Virus record (IMG/VR): IMGVR_UViG_3300042934_000565
Coordinates: 1-64,000 of that record
Reading direction: 5' to 3' (one strand)
DNA: 64,000 nt
Source: a virus
Each line of letters opens with the position of its first letter. The first letter of the stretch is position 1. Both the position numbers and the translations under genes were made by a program. This document shows, one piece after another, positions 38,143-47,165 of this stretch. The notes beneath the pieces were generated by a model, which worked only from the letters and a program-made list of their open reading frames with translations, did no database searches and was not told the origin of the DNA.

Positions 38143-41100
38143 TCATCCTACCATGTAAGCCGTCTTGCGAATGGCGTTCGGGAGCGAGACGTCGAGGTTT
38201 TCGCCCTCTTCCTTCGTGACTTCGAGCTTCTCGATATTGAAGGTATCCTTCTCTGCGATGTCCGTCATCAGATCGGTAAGGGCAGCGAGCTGTCCCTGGA
38301 GACCCATGTTCAGCGGGTCCATCTGGGTCTGGAGGTTCAGCATCATGTCCATCTCGCGAGCTGCGTAAACCTGATCGTAGAACGAGTCGAGCGAGTCGCT
38401 GATGACCCCGAAGGTGCGCTCCAGCTGCGGAGCAGTCTTCTCCATACCGACCACCATACCCATGATGGTGTTAACTCCGATGTCTCGGAAGACCTTAGAC
38501 GGCGAGTTGATGTTGAGAAGGTTCTTGGCGAAGTCAATTGCCCCGCCTACCACATCCTGAATTGCCCCGATAACCCGCTTCGCCATTGCGGTAACTCCGC
38601 TGACGAGGCCTTCGATCATCTGTCGACCCATGCTCACCAGAGCACCGACAATGGCTGGAATAACTTGCGGGATAGCCTCAACGATACCCATGAAGAGCTG
38701 CACGGCAGCATTGATAAGCTGAGGGATGATGCCGATGATGGTACTAACCAGTACCGGTACCATACCCAAGATCGCACCGATGAGCGGGGGAATGATCTTC
38801 GGAATGGCCATGACCAGTGCCAGGAACAACTGGATAGCTGCCTGTATCAGGGCCGGGATCAGTCCGATCACCGTACTGATGAGGATGGGCAGCAGACCAA
38901 TCACGGCTTCGATCAGCGGGGGGATGATCTCTGGAATCGCCTCAACGATTGCCATGAACAGGTTGATCGCTGCCTCGATGACCAGCGGGATCATCGCTAG
39001 GAGCGCCGCTAGGACCATTGGGATCATGCCTACGACCGCAGTGATCAGCGGGGGCAGAATGACCGGAATGGCCTGTACAATGGCGAGGAAGAACTGAACT
39101 GCCGCGTTGAGCAGAAGAGGCAAGGCCTGGATCAATGCCGTGAGGATGGCAGTAATGGCGGTGATCAGAGTAGTAATGATCATCGGCAGTACAGTGGTGA
39201 TTGCCATGACGATGCCGGTGAACAGCTGAATAGCTGCTGTTAGAATCATCGGCAGCATCGAGACCAGAGCCACTAGGATGGTGGTGATGACCTGGGTCAG
39301 GGCGGCAATGATCGTAGGCAGAATAGCCGTGAGCGCAGTCACGAGGCTGGTCAGCGTGGTGAGAAATGCCGTCAGCAGCAGAGGCGCGGCAGCTACGATC
39401 ACCTGGAGAATCAGAGTAATCAACTGGACCACCGTCGTCAGAATGACGGGGATTATGTTGACCATGGCAGCCGCGAGGCCGGCAAAGATGTTCATAATGC
39501 CCTGGAGTCCAGTGGCATCAGTTCCCACACCCGCGAATGCTGCGCCGAGTCCCGCGAGGAGCTGGGTAATGATCGGGAGCACTGGGGCGATAACCGCCAT
39601 CAGGAAGTCGCCGATGATCTGCAGCAGGGGGATTACGACCTGGAGGGCACTAGCGAACCAGCCGCTGAATGTACCGGCGAGCTGGGTCAGAAGCGGTCCT
39701 ACTGCTGCCAGAGCAGTAGTCAACCAGCCACCCAGTAGCTCAGCGAACTGCTGAAGCATCGGCAGAACAACTGCCATCGCCTGGTTGAAGACGGCCATCA
39801 ACTGGGCCCAGACTCCCTTGCCTGTCTCAGTCTGAGTGAAGAAGAATGCCAGTGCCGCAGCGATCGCGAGAAGAAGTGCGATGATAGGTGTGCCCGGGAA
39901 GAGCATCACGGCCTTGAGGCGAGCCCAGGCGAATGCCACGATGGGAATCGTCTTACCAAGGAACAACATGGCGTCGTTGAGTCGAATCGCCAGACTAATG
40001 ATGTTGAGTAGAGAACCCGCGAACAATCCAGCTACACCTATGAAGATGAGCATGCCCGCTACTACTGCTGCGGTCGTCGTGATCAGACCGAGTGTACTGG
40101 AGTCGAGGCTGTTCAGCCAATCGACTACTGCCTGGATACTCTGAACCAGTCCTCGGGCGAATGCCTGCTGAGTAGAACCGATGTTGATGACTAGAGTCTG
40201 AAGGTTACCCTTAAGAATCTCGATGTCACCACTGAGGTTATCCAGTCGTTCACTGGCGATGTCCAGTGCAGTAGTCTTCCCGATCTCGGCATTGAGTCGG
40301 GCAAGACCAGCAGAACCCTCGTTGAGGAGGTTAAGAATAGTAGGCAGCGAGGTGATCGGGAAGATCTGCCCCAGGATATCCATCTTCTTGTCAACGCTGA
40401 GCTGAGACAGCGGCCCATTGAGCATATCGAGAAGCTGGGGGATAGGCTTAAGAGCACCTGAAGCATCGAGGAGGCTGTTAGTGCCATCGTCAAGGATGAT
40501 CCCCAGTTCCTTGAGGGCTTCCTTACCAGTTCGGGTAGGGGCGATGAGCTTATCGAACATCTGCCGGAGACCGGTACCGGCCTTGGACCCCTTGATACCA
40601 TTCTCACCGAGGAGAGCGATAGCAGTGTTGACATCTTCGAAGCTAATGCCTGCCGTCTTCGCAGACGCACCCGCATATGTCATGGTGGTGATGAGGTCAC
40701 CAACATCGATGGACGATGCGTTGGCAGCACCAGCCAGCTTATCAACTACATCAACCGCATCTTCGGCGGAGAGGTTGAATGTGTTAAGAATTGTAGTTAG
40801 CGATGTCGCAGCCTGAGCCAGTGGAATATCAGTAGCAGCACCAAGGTTGGCAACGGCGTCACCGATACCATTGAGGATGTCCTGCGTCTCCACACCAGAC
40901 TTTGCCAACTCGACGAAGGAGTCGGCGATTTGATCCGCGGAGTAGATGGTATCGGCACCGAGCTGCAGTGCCTTCTCACGGATCTTGTCATACTCTTTCT
41001 GAGTTGCCCCAGATACTGCGGTGAAGAAGTCGAGCTTACGTTCGAACTCGGCAGCAGCATTAACTGCAACCATGATGCCGGCGGCCATCCCCGCCCCCGC

Positions 41101-41259
41101 GGTGACGAATCCAGCCGATACTGCCGCGATGGCGCCGGCACCAGAATTAAGGGCAGATACAGCAGAGAGGTGGTGCTGACGAACTTCGGTGTAGGCTTTA
41201 ATAGCCTCCTTGACATCCAGTTCGATCCAGCCCCGGATGCCACCTAGGTCGTTTGCCAC
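38143..41259 (-). CDS. Tape measure protein, 1038 aa
   Basis: Typical PhageMin_Tail segment in residues 70-330 (ADQIADSFVELAKSG, LAQAATSLTTILNTF, GLRQMFDKLIAP). Hydrophobic membrane-like stretches follow (residues 380-470), then a long hydrophobic helical part. Residues about 715-870 hold three or four repeats of roughly 44 residues with the pattern AA-x-x-L/F-F-x-A-I-V-x-A-I-P-x-I-I-P-P-L-I. It sets the tail length, about 150 nm if the usual 0.15 nm per residue holds, and may act in DNA entry. Confidence 0.9.
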   Translation of the reverse strand: MANDLGGIRGWIELDVKEAIKAYTEVRQHHLSAVSALNSGAGAIAAVSAGFVTAGAGMAAGIMVAVNAAAEFERKLDFFTAVSGATQKEYDKIREKALQLGADTIYSADQIADSFVELAKSGVETQDILNGIGDAVANLGAATDIPLAQAATSLTTILNTFNLSAEDAVDVVDKLAGAANASSIDVGDLITTMTYAGASAKTAGISFEDVNTAIALLGENGIKGSKAGTGLRQMFDKLIAPTRTGKEALKELGIILDDGTNSLLDASGALKPIPQLLDMLNGPLSQLSVDKKMDILGQIFPITSLPTILNLLNEGSAGLARLNAEIGKTTALDIASERLDNLSGDIEILKGNLQTLVINIGSTQQAFARGLVQSIQAVVDWLNSLDSSTLGLITTTAAVVAGMLIFIGVAGLFAGSLLNIISLAIRLNDAMLFLGKTIPIVAFAWARLKAVMLFPGTPIIALLLAIAAALAFFFTQTETGKGVWAQLMAVFNQAMAVVLPMLQQFAELLGGWLTTALAAVGPLLTQLAGTFSGWFASALQVVIPLLQIIGDFLMAVIAPVLPIITQLLAGLGAAFAGVGTDATGLQGIMNIFAGLAAAMVNIIPVILTTVVQLITLILQVIVAAAPLLLTAFLTTLTSLVTALTAILPTIIAALTQVITTILVALVSMLPMILTAAIQLFTGIVMAITTVLPMIITTLITAITAILTALIQALPLLLNAAVQFFLAIVQAIPVILPPLITAVVGMIPMVLAALLAMIPLVIEAAINLFMAIVEAIPEIIPPLIEAVIGLLPILISTVIGLIPALIQAAIQLFLALVMAIPKIIPPLIGAILGMVPVLVSTIIGIIPQLINAAVQLFMGIVEAIPQVIPAIVGALVSMGRQMIEGLVSGVTAMAKRVIGAIQDVVGGAIDFAKNLLNINSPSKVFRDIGVNTIMGMVVGMEKTAPQLERTFGVISDSLDSFYDQVYAAREMDMMLNLQTQMDPLNMGLQGQLAALTDLMTDIAEKDTFNIEKLEVTKEEGENLDVSLPNAIRKTAYMVG

Positions 41260-41268
41260 CTCAACTCC

Positions 41269-41538
41269 TTAAGAGAAGAGGAGAGACGGGTCTGCGAAGT
41301 TACCCTTGGCGTCCTTGCCCTCAAGAATGAGTTTAAGTTCGCGTTCCCGGGCGGCCTGCATACCTGCTTCCCCTCGCTGCTTCTTCCTGCCTATGTTTTC
41401 GAGTCGGTTGGTGATCGAGGTTCCCAGGTACCAGACTGCCTGGTCAAGGCAGTATGCTTCATAACTACCCGGCGTTAGCCCCATCACCAGACTCGGCTGC
41501 ACCTGCTGATCCCGGGATTGCAGATACAGCAGCCACAT
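41269..41538 (-). CDS. Second tail assembly chaperone (T-type), 89 aa from ATG
   Basis: Lies between the first chaperone and the tape measure gene, the usual place of the frameshifted chaperone. The frame is open well upstream of the ATG at 41538, inside the first gene, at +1 (or -2) relative to it, not the common -1. LEGKDAKGNFADPSLLFS is the typical C-terminus. It may be made as a fusion by frameshift or independently from the ATG. Confidence 0.75.
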   Translation of the reverse strand: MWLLYLQSRDQQVQPSLVMGLTPGSYEAYCLDQAVWYLGTSITNRLENIGRKKQRGEAGMQAARERELKLILEGKDAKGNFADPSLLFS

Positions 41539-42067
41539 TGCTTTCGTATTTCTGGCGAAACGTCTCGAGGTCCCTCGTTCCTCCCGAAATCCACTGGAAC
41601 AGGAACTGCTTGTCCATCAGTTCGATCTCGTCGGTGTACAGGAACTCATCCTCCTTGCGGAGTTCATCAGGCTCGGTGACCTGGTTCTCGGGGAAGAGAA
41701 GGTTGTGACGATCGACATCGGCCTGTGTGGGAGCGCGTCGAACCTTGGGTTCCTGGATGACCTGAGCGGTCACCACATCCATGAGTTCAATCATCTCACC
41801 GAGAGAGTCTACATCATCGGCGAGCTTGCTAGCTTCCTCCATGGCGTCACCCGTGTTACCACCCTTGAGTGCCTTCTGAACGATGGCGAGCAGCGAGTTG
41901 GGGATGGTGCCGTTGGCAATGAATGCCGTGAGACCTCCGGGGTTCTTCGCCTTGACGACGAGGCCGGAGGGAAGTTCGATTTTGCCGCCCATGCGTTCGC
42001 GGAAGTCGCCGATCTGAGAGACTCGGATCTGCTCGGCCTGGGATGCTGACTTGCGTGCGGTAGCCAT
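41465..42067 (-). CDS. First tail assembly chaperone (G-type), 200 aa
   Basis: Phage chaperone layout: GGKIELPSGLVVKAKNPGG, ANGTIPNSLLAIVQKAL, helices with SLGEMIELMDVVTAQ, and EDEFLYTDEIELMDKQFLF followed by the WISGG-T-DLETFRQ end. It protects the tape measure protein and recruits tube subunits. It ends with GGG-TAG at 41470-41465, a candidate +1 slip site (GGG to GGT) into the next frame. Confidence 0.85.
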   Translation of the reverse strand: MATARKSASQAEQIRVSQIGDFRERMGGKIELPSGLVVKAKNPGGLTAFIANGTIPNSLLAIVQKALKGGNTGDAMEEASKLADDVDSLGEMIELMDVVTAQVIQEPKVRRAPTQADVDRHNLLFPENQVTEPDELRKEDEFLYTDEIELMDKQFLFQWISGGTRDLETFRQKYESNVAAVSAIPGSAGAAESGDGANAG

Positions 42068-42109
42068 TTTGGGTCCTCCTGGGGATCGGGGCTATCAGTG
42101 TTGTTGGTG

Positions 42110-42925
42110 TTACGCGACGGAGACAGTACCGGGCGTAACGGTGATGGTTCCCATCTCGACGGTACCAGCAGCCGACAGGGTGATCGTGAAGGTCGGGGAA
42201 GTACCCGAGACCGTCGCGGTAACCCCGGTGAGGGCGCTGAGTCCGTTGATGGCGGTCTGGATCGCGGTGAAGGTCGCGTTCCAGGCGATGTCGGCCGTGG
42301 AGTAGCCGTTGATGAGGAGTCGATAGTTACCTGCCGTCGGCGAACCGCTGAGGCTCAGCGTCCATCCAATCTTCACCGACGGATTAACTAAAGGGGCTGC
42401 CGTCTCCTTGTGGCGGAACATGTACAGCTTCGAGTCCGTCTCGTTGCCGAAGCCGGTTCCGGAAGCCGCGGTGAGAAGGAACGACCCATTCTCCATCGAG
42501 CCCTCCAGATCACCATCCGCCTTGCAGCGGTAGACGATCGCCTCGAAGTCGCCGCCGTTGTCCGAGATGGCTCGGCCGTAGACGTTGAAGTAGGGACGAG
42601 CATCCGTGGTGAGCTTCGTGAACGTCTTGATGACGTTCGGAGTGACGCCCGTCGAGCCGACGGTACCGCCACCGAGAAGCTTCCAGGCCTCGAGCGAGAT
42701 ACCGCCACCCTCGAGTTCCCAGTTGACCGTGGGACCTGCACCGTGCGAGGCAACCTTACGGTCGTCGCCATCGAGGGTCTCGAAGTCTTCCTGCTCAGCG
42801 AAGCTGAAGGTTCGTGACGCGGGCAGGAATACGGCACTTCCGGGGACCTCAACACCAGCGTCGTTGAGGGGGACGATTCTCACCTGCCTCAGCCCGAAAG
42901 GAATTGCATAACTAGCGAGAGGCAT
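42110..42925 (-). CDS. Major tail tube protein, 271 aa
   Basis: Position after the neck genes and before the chaperones. N-terminal core LRQVRIVPLNDAGVEVPGS with FAEQEDFETLDGDDRK, typical of siphophage tube subunits. An added C-terminal domain (residues about 180-271, TAGNYRLLINGYSTADIAWN) of Ig-like type may decorate the tail surface. Overlaps the small upstream gene by 14 nt. Confidence 0.85.
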   Translation of the reverse strand: MPLASYAIPFGLRQVRIVPLNDAGVEVPGSAVFLPASRTFSFAEQEDFETLDGDDRKVASHGAGPTVNWELEGGGISLEAWKLLGGGTVGSTGVTPNVIKTFTKLTTDARPYFNVYGRAISDNGGDFEAIVYRCKADGDLEGSMENGSFLLTAASGTGFGNETDSKLYMFRHKETAAPLVNPSVKIGWTLSLSGSPTAGNYRLLINGYSTADIAWNATFTAIQTAINGLSALTGVTATVSGTSPTFTITLSAAGTVEMGTITVTPGTVSVA

Positions 42926-43130
42926 CTCCTAGTCCTTTCTGTTGGTCGACCCGAGGGTCTTTGTATTTGTGGGTGTCTACCACTTTCCCCGTTTCGAGCG
43001 AGATAGTGTGTAGAACGATTGTTCCCGGATAAGCTCCGTGAGCCCGTCGCTTGCACCTGACTTCGAGAGTGTGTGCCTCTGGATCGTAGACCCCATAGAG
43101 GTTTCCCTCGCATCGGAGTTCAATCGCCAT
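42912..43130 (-). CDS. Hypothetical small beta protein, 72 aa
   Basis: AAGAGAAG precedes the ATG. Product with two cysteines (LRCEGNLYGVYD and LEVRCKRRAHG), beta-rich, ending basic. It sits between the 85-aa gene and the tube gene and overlaps the latter. May be a zinc knuckle or a small decoration protein. Unknown. Confidence 0.65.
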   Translation of the reverse strand: MAIELRCEGNLYGVYDPEAHTLEVRCKRRAHGAYPGTIVLHTISLETGKVVDTHKYKDPRVDQQKGLGDASR

Positions 43131-43231
43131 AAGCTTCTCTTATTCTGTCGCTTCGTAATTTATCATGGCGCGCGAGATCGGCGTTTTCAGGAGCTCTGAG
43201 TGGGCTCTGGGGATATACCTATCCGATCTGA

Positions 43232-43489
43232 TCAGCCCTTTGACGACTTCGCAGACTTGGGAGCTTCCTCCTCGGCGACCTCTTCCTCGGCCGCCTCGAC
43301 GATTTCGAACTTGCCGAAGATGTCGGGATTGCTGACGAGCGCCTGAGCCACATCGTCCGAGACCTCAGTCTCCACACCCTCGGGGAACTCGGTCTTGTGA
43401 AACCCGGTCACGTCGGCATGACGACGAAGGTCATTACCATCGAGAATCCGGTAGTCGGCGTGGTCGTCGATGAACTTGACGATAGCCAT
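43232..43489 (-). CDS. Hypothetical head-tail region protein, 85 aa
   Basis: A small alpha-beta domain (HADYRILDGNDLRRHADVTG) with an acidic Glu/Ala tail and a Lys-Ser end. Similar small genes occur between tail terminator and tube genes in actinophages. Function unknown. Confidence 0.65.
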   Translation of the reverse strand: MAIVKFIDDHADYRILDGNDLRRHADVTGFHKTEFPEGVETEVSDDVAQALVSNPDIFGKFEIVEAAEEEVAEEEAPKSAKSSKG

Positions 43490-43490
43490 G

Positions 43491-43910
43491 TTAGTCCTCC
43501 TTGATTACCTGTAGACGGATATACCGAAACACCGTGTTTAGTGTATCGTCATTGAGGTCCTGAGACGTCTCGAGGAAACGAGTGGACCAAACCTTGTGTA
43601 CTGCGGAGTTCTTGTTCTGAAACGCCTTGCGAATCTCGAGTATGACCGCGTCGATCTTATCGTAGTCCGCAGTGACACCATCGTTGAAATCGTGTACCCA
43701 GATTTGCACGAACTGACGACTGATGTCTCGCTCTTCAGAAAACTCTTCGGCAGACTCATTACCCAGTTTGTAAACCACATAGGGGCACTCCTCTTTGGAA
43801 GACGTCATTGTCTTCTTAGCGAATACCCGAGGATTGGTCGGTCCCCCGACGAGGTCAGTGATCGAGGCAGTCCCAGTAAGCGTGCCGTAGATAAAATGCC
43901 GGGCGGTCAC
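43491..43910 (-). CDS. Tail terminator protein, 139 aa
   Basis: Fits the tail terminator pattern: an early helix, PYVVYKLGNES, FVQIWVHDFNDG and a C-terminal strand RYIRLQVIKED. Position before the tube gene and after the HK97-gp10-like gene agrees. It caps the tail tube and joins it to the neck. Confidence 0.75.
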   Translation of the reverse strand: MTARHFIYGTLTGTASITDLVGGPTNPRVFAKKTMTSSKEECPYVVYKLGNESAEEFSEERDISRQFVQIWVHDFNDGVTADYDKIDAVILEIRKAFQNKNSAVHKVWSTRFLETSQDLNDDTLNTVFRYIRLQVIKED

Positions 43911-44275
43911 GGTGTACTCCCCTTTCGAGCATAGCGAATGCGTCGTATCGCATTGTAGGTAATTCGTCGAGCATGTTCTTCTAGCGTGGGGCGAATGATG
44001 GCGAACCGACCGTTCTGGATTACTTCCAGCCAGAAACCATGTTCAACTGTATGCTGAAGATACATCCGGACTACATCGTCCTCATTCTCAACATAAGCAG
44101 TCAATCCCCAGCGAGCAGCACCTGTGCGGTCTTCCCAGATAGCATCCTGCCTCATCTGGGCTTCGATCTGGTCTCGCGATTCGAGGTATTCCTCTTCGGC
44201 TACATCATCCCACTCAGGTCCATTGAACCACTCAATGATGCCGTCTTCCCAGTGGATCCTACTCTTAGCTACCAC
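43907..44275 (-). CDS. HK97 gp10-like neck protein, 122 aa
   Basis: Helical N-terminal half (EEEYLESRDQIEAQMRQDA) and strands ARWGLTAYVENED and VEHGFWLEVIQNGRFAIIRP, ending in a basic helix. This matches HK97 gp10-like tail completion proteins. Overlaps both neighbours by 4-11 nt. Confidence 0.75.
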   Translation of the reverse strand: MVAKSRIHWEDGIIEWFNGPEWDDVAEEEYLESRDQIEAQMRQDAIWEDRTGAARWGLTAYVENEDDVVRMYLQHTVEHGFWLEVIQNGRFAIIRPTLEEHARRITYNAIRRIRYARKGSTP

Positions 44276-44657
44276 GATTATCGAACCCTTGCAGTTCGAT
44301 CGCGGCGAAGGTGGATTCTTGACGGGCCTCGTGAATGCCTACGACTTTGTAGTTCTCACCAAGCCACGTGAACTTATCGTTCGGCTGAAGATCTAGAGTG
44401 TGCATCCCTATTAGGCGATACTCGGTGTTCGGGATGTCACCTGCCTCGGCGTTAACCAGACCGGCAGTATAGCGTCGCACGTTCTGAACGATGCGAGCGG
44501 TTTGAGGCTGGAGGGTAACATCGGGCTGAGCGATGTACCCCCCAGTACCCGGATTCTTGACGGGAGGCTGGGCCCGCACTACCACGAGACTGAAGGAGTC
44601 GGCATCGATAAACGCTCTAACGTTTCGGCGCCTCATCAACATCTCAGTAGGGTTCAT
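44265..44657 (-). CDS. Head-tail stopper-like protein, 130 aa
   Basis: Beta-rich: FSLVVVRAQPPVKNPGTGG, TARIVQNVRRYTAG, EYRLIGMHTLDLQPND and WLGENYKVVGIHEARQE. It has the layout of stopper proteins (SPP1 gp16-like) with an acidic to basic surface pattern. Position agrees. Confidence rests on order and fold pattern. Confidence 0.7.
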   Translation of the reverse strand: MNPTEMLMRRRNVRAFIDADSFSLVVVRAQPPVKNPGTGGYIAQPDVTLQPQTARIVQNVRRYTAGLVNAEAGDIPNTEYRLIGMHTLDLQPNDKFTWLGENYKVVGIHEARQESTFAAIELQGFDNRGS

Positions 44658-44995
44658 GTGCGGACTATCTTCCCAATCCGAGTGCGACCAATCCGACCCT
44701 CACCAGGACCGGAGGTAATGCGTCCTCGGTAGTACCTAAGCATGAGCTCGGCGTTTTCCATCAGATCGCCAAGCTTACGCGATGCGGCACCGTCGGTGAC
44801 ATCCACCAGGCTCGCCCAGGCGGCGATCTTGGCTTCCCAGCCCTCAACGACGGCATGGTTCATATCGGAGGCGGCCGTCAGCCAGATCGTGATCTGGGCG
44901 TCGGTGAACATGGTATCCGCCTCTGATCCTCCGCTAGGGAAGACCTCTCCCGTTTTTTGACGGAAGATGGTGATGTTATCGGCGGATGCGTCCAT
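44654..44995 (-). CDS. Head-tail adaptor-like protein, 113 aa
   Basis: All-helical, beginning with MFTDAQITIWLTAASDMNHA and ending in a basic tail (RGRITSGPGEGRIGRTRIG). This is the shape of connector proteins of the HK97 gp6/SPP1 gp15 type. Follows the capsid and a small gene. ATGA overlap with the next gene. Confidence 0.75.
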   Translation of the reverse strand: MDASADNITIFRQKTGEVFPSGGSEADTMFTDAQITIWLTAASDMNHAVVEGWEAKIAAWASLVDVTDGAASRKLGDLMENAELMLRYYRGRITSGPGEGRIGRTRIGKIVRT

Positions 44996-44997
44996 GG

Positions 44998-45384
44998 TTA
45001 CTTGCCGGCCTCATCCTGAGCGACGAGCGCGGCGCGAACCTCGCCAGCCTTCAGCTTCGAACCGTCCTCGTGAGTGAGCTTGATGCCCCGCTCCTTGGCC
45101 AGGTTGCCGAGCTCGGTGCCCTTGACCGAATCGTAGGGACCTTCCCCATCGGTCTCGTCGTCTTCCTCATCGTTGCCCGACTCGACGACCTGACCGACTG
45201 CCCCCGGCTGGTTGGGGACATTCGCAGCCTTGAAAGCGCGGAGTTCCTCAAGCTCGGCCTGGAGTGCGTCGACGTCCACACCCTCCTGGCGGCTGAGGGT
45301 CTGGCGGGCGTGCCAGCGGGGATCGTTCGAGATGGTCTCGCCGAGCGAGTTCTGGAAGGTGACGATGTCGTCGTTGTCAGCCAT
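44998..45384 (-). CDS. Head-region protein with Rho_N/SAP-like end, 128 aa
   Basis: N-terminal FQNSLGETISNDPRWHA, a coiled helix (EGVDVDALQAELEELRAF), an acidic loop (NDEEDDETDGEG) and a C-terminal segment KGTELGNLAKERGIKL like a Rho_N/SAP unit. Similar genes lie between capsid and connector in actinophages. Function unknown. Confidence 0.65.
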   Translation of the reverse strand: MADNDDIVTFQNSLGETISNDPRWHARQTLSRQEGVDVDALQAELEELRAFKAANVPNQPGAVGQVVESGNDEEDDETDGEGPYDSVKGTELGNLAKERGIKLTHEDGSKLKAGEVRAALVAQDEAGK

Positions 45385-45418
45385 GATCTTCTCCTTGTTT
45401 GAGGCTGGCTAGTTGAAA

Positions 45419-45458
45419 GGGGGAGGACCAGTGGCGTAGAATGCCTAGGCCCTCCCCC
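45419..45458 (-). terminator. Partial terminator after the capsid gene
   Basis: GGGGGAGGACC (45419-45429) pairs with GGCCCTCCCCC (45448-45458) apart from one mismatch. It starts 7 nt after the capsid stop. Such hairpins raise capsid over distal gene output. Confidence 0.65.
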
Positions 45459-45464
45459 AATCGG

Positions 45465-46649
45465 TTAGAACGTTGCCGGGTCGTACGCGGCGGGGATCAC
45501 GTAGGGAAGAGCTGCCTTCACCTGCATGATGGCGATGGAACCGCGCTGGCGGACGCCAGTTCCGATGCCGCGGCGGTAGAAGGAGTCGATCAGCGGGTAG
45601 TCGCTTCGCGCACCCGGGATCAGCTTCAGCCCGCGGTAGTTCGGGTTCGAGTGCTGACGGAGCCCGATGGGGTTGGTCAGGCGGTCGGTGCCGCCAGTCG
45701 CAATCGCCACCAGGTAGCCGGCCGGGATGAGCCCCTCTTCGACCACGTGGAACGGGCCGTAGGTGCCGATCTCGCCCGGGACCGTACCCTCAGGACCACC
45801 GACGTAGGAGCCGTTGTTCGGCACCCAGACCTTGCCACCGTAGAGGTTGGGGTTCGGCACGAAGTCGAACGACGCCCCCGTCGAGGTCTTGTACGTCTTG
45901 ATGATGGTGGCTTCCTGCTTGTTGACCCAGAGGATCAGCTGGTAGCCATTCTGAAGGTCGTACCCGTGCTCGGTGAGGAGCGTGGCCAGGTTGTCGACGT
46001 TCACCGAGGTGACGGCCGCGTTGCCCGAGACGACGTAGTGCGTGTGCGTCCCGGCGAACGTGGTGTTGTTGTAGTCCGGGGGCACCTCACCATCACCGTT
46101 GTAGGCCGCGTAGACCGTCATCGGCTCGTTCTTGTCGGTGTAACCCGAGGTGTTGATCGGGTTGAAGAGGCGCTCCATCACCTTGCGGAACTGGAGCTTG
46201 GTGTCAGCCTCCAGCGCCAGGTTGTGGTTCACCCGCAGGTCGTCGGCCGACGCCTCGGCGAGGTACATCCAGGTGTACCGAATCGCGAGGTCGTAGAAGT
46301 CGAAGTCGTACCCGCGGAAGAACCGAGTCGCGCCACCCTTGATACCGACGGGCTGACCGTACTCGGACGCCTTCTCGAAGTCCACCGAGCTGGGCACGGA
46401 GACTTCCGACGTGATGTCGACCACCGGATAGGTGAGGACGTTGATCATCGTGTTCTTCTTCGCGTTGCGAATCCGAATGGTGTCCATCACCTCGTTCCAG
46501 AACTCGTTGAGGTCGGTGCCATCCGCCGCCTTGACGACGTCGGCCCGCTCGTTGAAGCCGTTCTCGCGGCCGAAGACCTCGAGCGACTGCGATCCCTCGT
46601 CCAGGAGCCAGTGGATGAGGTGCTCAGGGGATGCCTGCAGCAGAGTCAT
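45465..46649 (-). CDS. Major capsid protein (HK97 fold), 394 aa
   Basis: Position after scaffold and decoration genes, before connectors. N-arm helix, E-loop-like VPSSVDFEKASEYGQPVG, P-domain helix (LALEADTKLQFRKVMERLF) and A-domain strands with FVPNPNLYGGKVWVPNNG, ending with RQRGSIAIMQVKAALPYV. GAAAGGA precedes the ATG. No N-terminal delta domain is visible, so the separate scaffold gene fits. Confidence 0.9.
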   Translation of the reverse strand: MTLLQASPEHLIHWLLDEGSQSLEVFGRENGFNERADVVKAADGTDLNEFWNEVMDTIRIRNAKKNTMINVLTYPVVDITSEVSVPSSVDFEKASEYGQPVGIKGGATRFFRGYDFDFYDLAIRYTWMYLAEASADDLRVNHNLALEADTKLQFRKVMERLFNPINTSGYTDKNEPMTVYAAYNGDGEVPPDYNNTTFAGTHTHYVVSGNAAVTSVNVDNLATLLTEHGYDLQNGYQLILWVNKQEATIIKTYKTSTGASFDFVPNPNLYGGKVWVPNNGSYVGGPEGTVPGEIGTYGPFHVVEEGLIPAGYLVAIATGGTDRLTNPIGLRQHSNPNYRGLKLIPGARSDYPLIDSFYRRGIGTGVRQRGSIAIMQVKAALPYVIPAAYDPATF

Positions 46650-46664
46650 GTTCCTGTTCCTTTC

Positions 46665-47126
46665 TTACGCCAGCGCCGCAGCGCCGAGGGGGATGCGGAC
46701 GATGAGACGGCCCTTGTCGGCCATGACTCCGACGAGGAACTTGCCCGTAGGAGCCGTGTTCGAGAGAACGCCGGCGGTGTTGACGTAGACCTTCGAACCC
46801 GGGGTGAAGACGGCGGGATCGAGCCCGACGATCTCTCCGGAGGTCATGATGTCGACTGCCTCACCGGTCTTTGCGCCGATGAAGCTAAGGCCGGGGGAGC
46901 CCGGAGGCGTCCCGTACTGACCGACCGGCTGGCGAACGATGTTCTTGATCAGGAGGCCCACGAGGCCCGAAGCCCCGGTGGTACCAACGATGACTCGACC
47001 ACTCGTGTTGAGCGAGACACCGACCGGACCAATGCTACCGTCAGTCAGCGTGAGGTCCGCACCGAGACGAGCTCGGAACGAACCACTGATCGGGTCGACC
47101 TTGTCATAAGTAGGCTTCTGAGCCAT
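46665..47126 (-). CDS. Head decoration protein, 153 aa
   Basis: Gly/Val-rich beta-tulip-like sequence (ADLTLTDGSIGPVGVSL, GEAVDIMTSGEIVGLDPA, FTPGSKVYVNTAGVLS) as in lambda gpD-type and related decoration proteins, located between scaffold and capsid genes. It stabilises the expanded shell. Confidence 0.8.
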   Translation of the reverse strand: MAQKPTYDKVDPISGSFRARLGADLTLTDGSIGPVGVSLNTSGRVIVGTTGASGLVGLLIKNIVRQPVGQYGTPPGSPGLSFIGAKTGEAVDIMTSGEIVGLDPAVFTPGSKVYVNTAGVLSNTAPTGKFLVGVMADKGRLIVRIPLGAAALA

Positions 47127-47165
47127 GACTAGTTACCCTTTCTTCTGAGGATTGGTGTGGATGTA

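Noticed and set aside
45441-47132. A 563-codon plus-strand open frame antisense to the capsid and decoration genes
   Set aside because: It is rich in Arg, Val and Asp, has no ribosome site, and mirrors the codon bias of the certain minus-strand genes.
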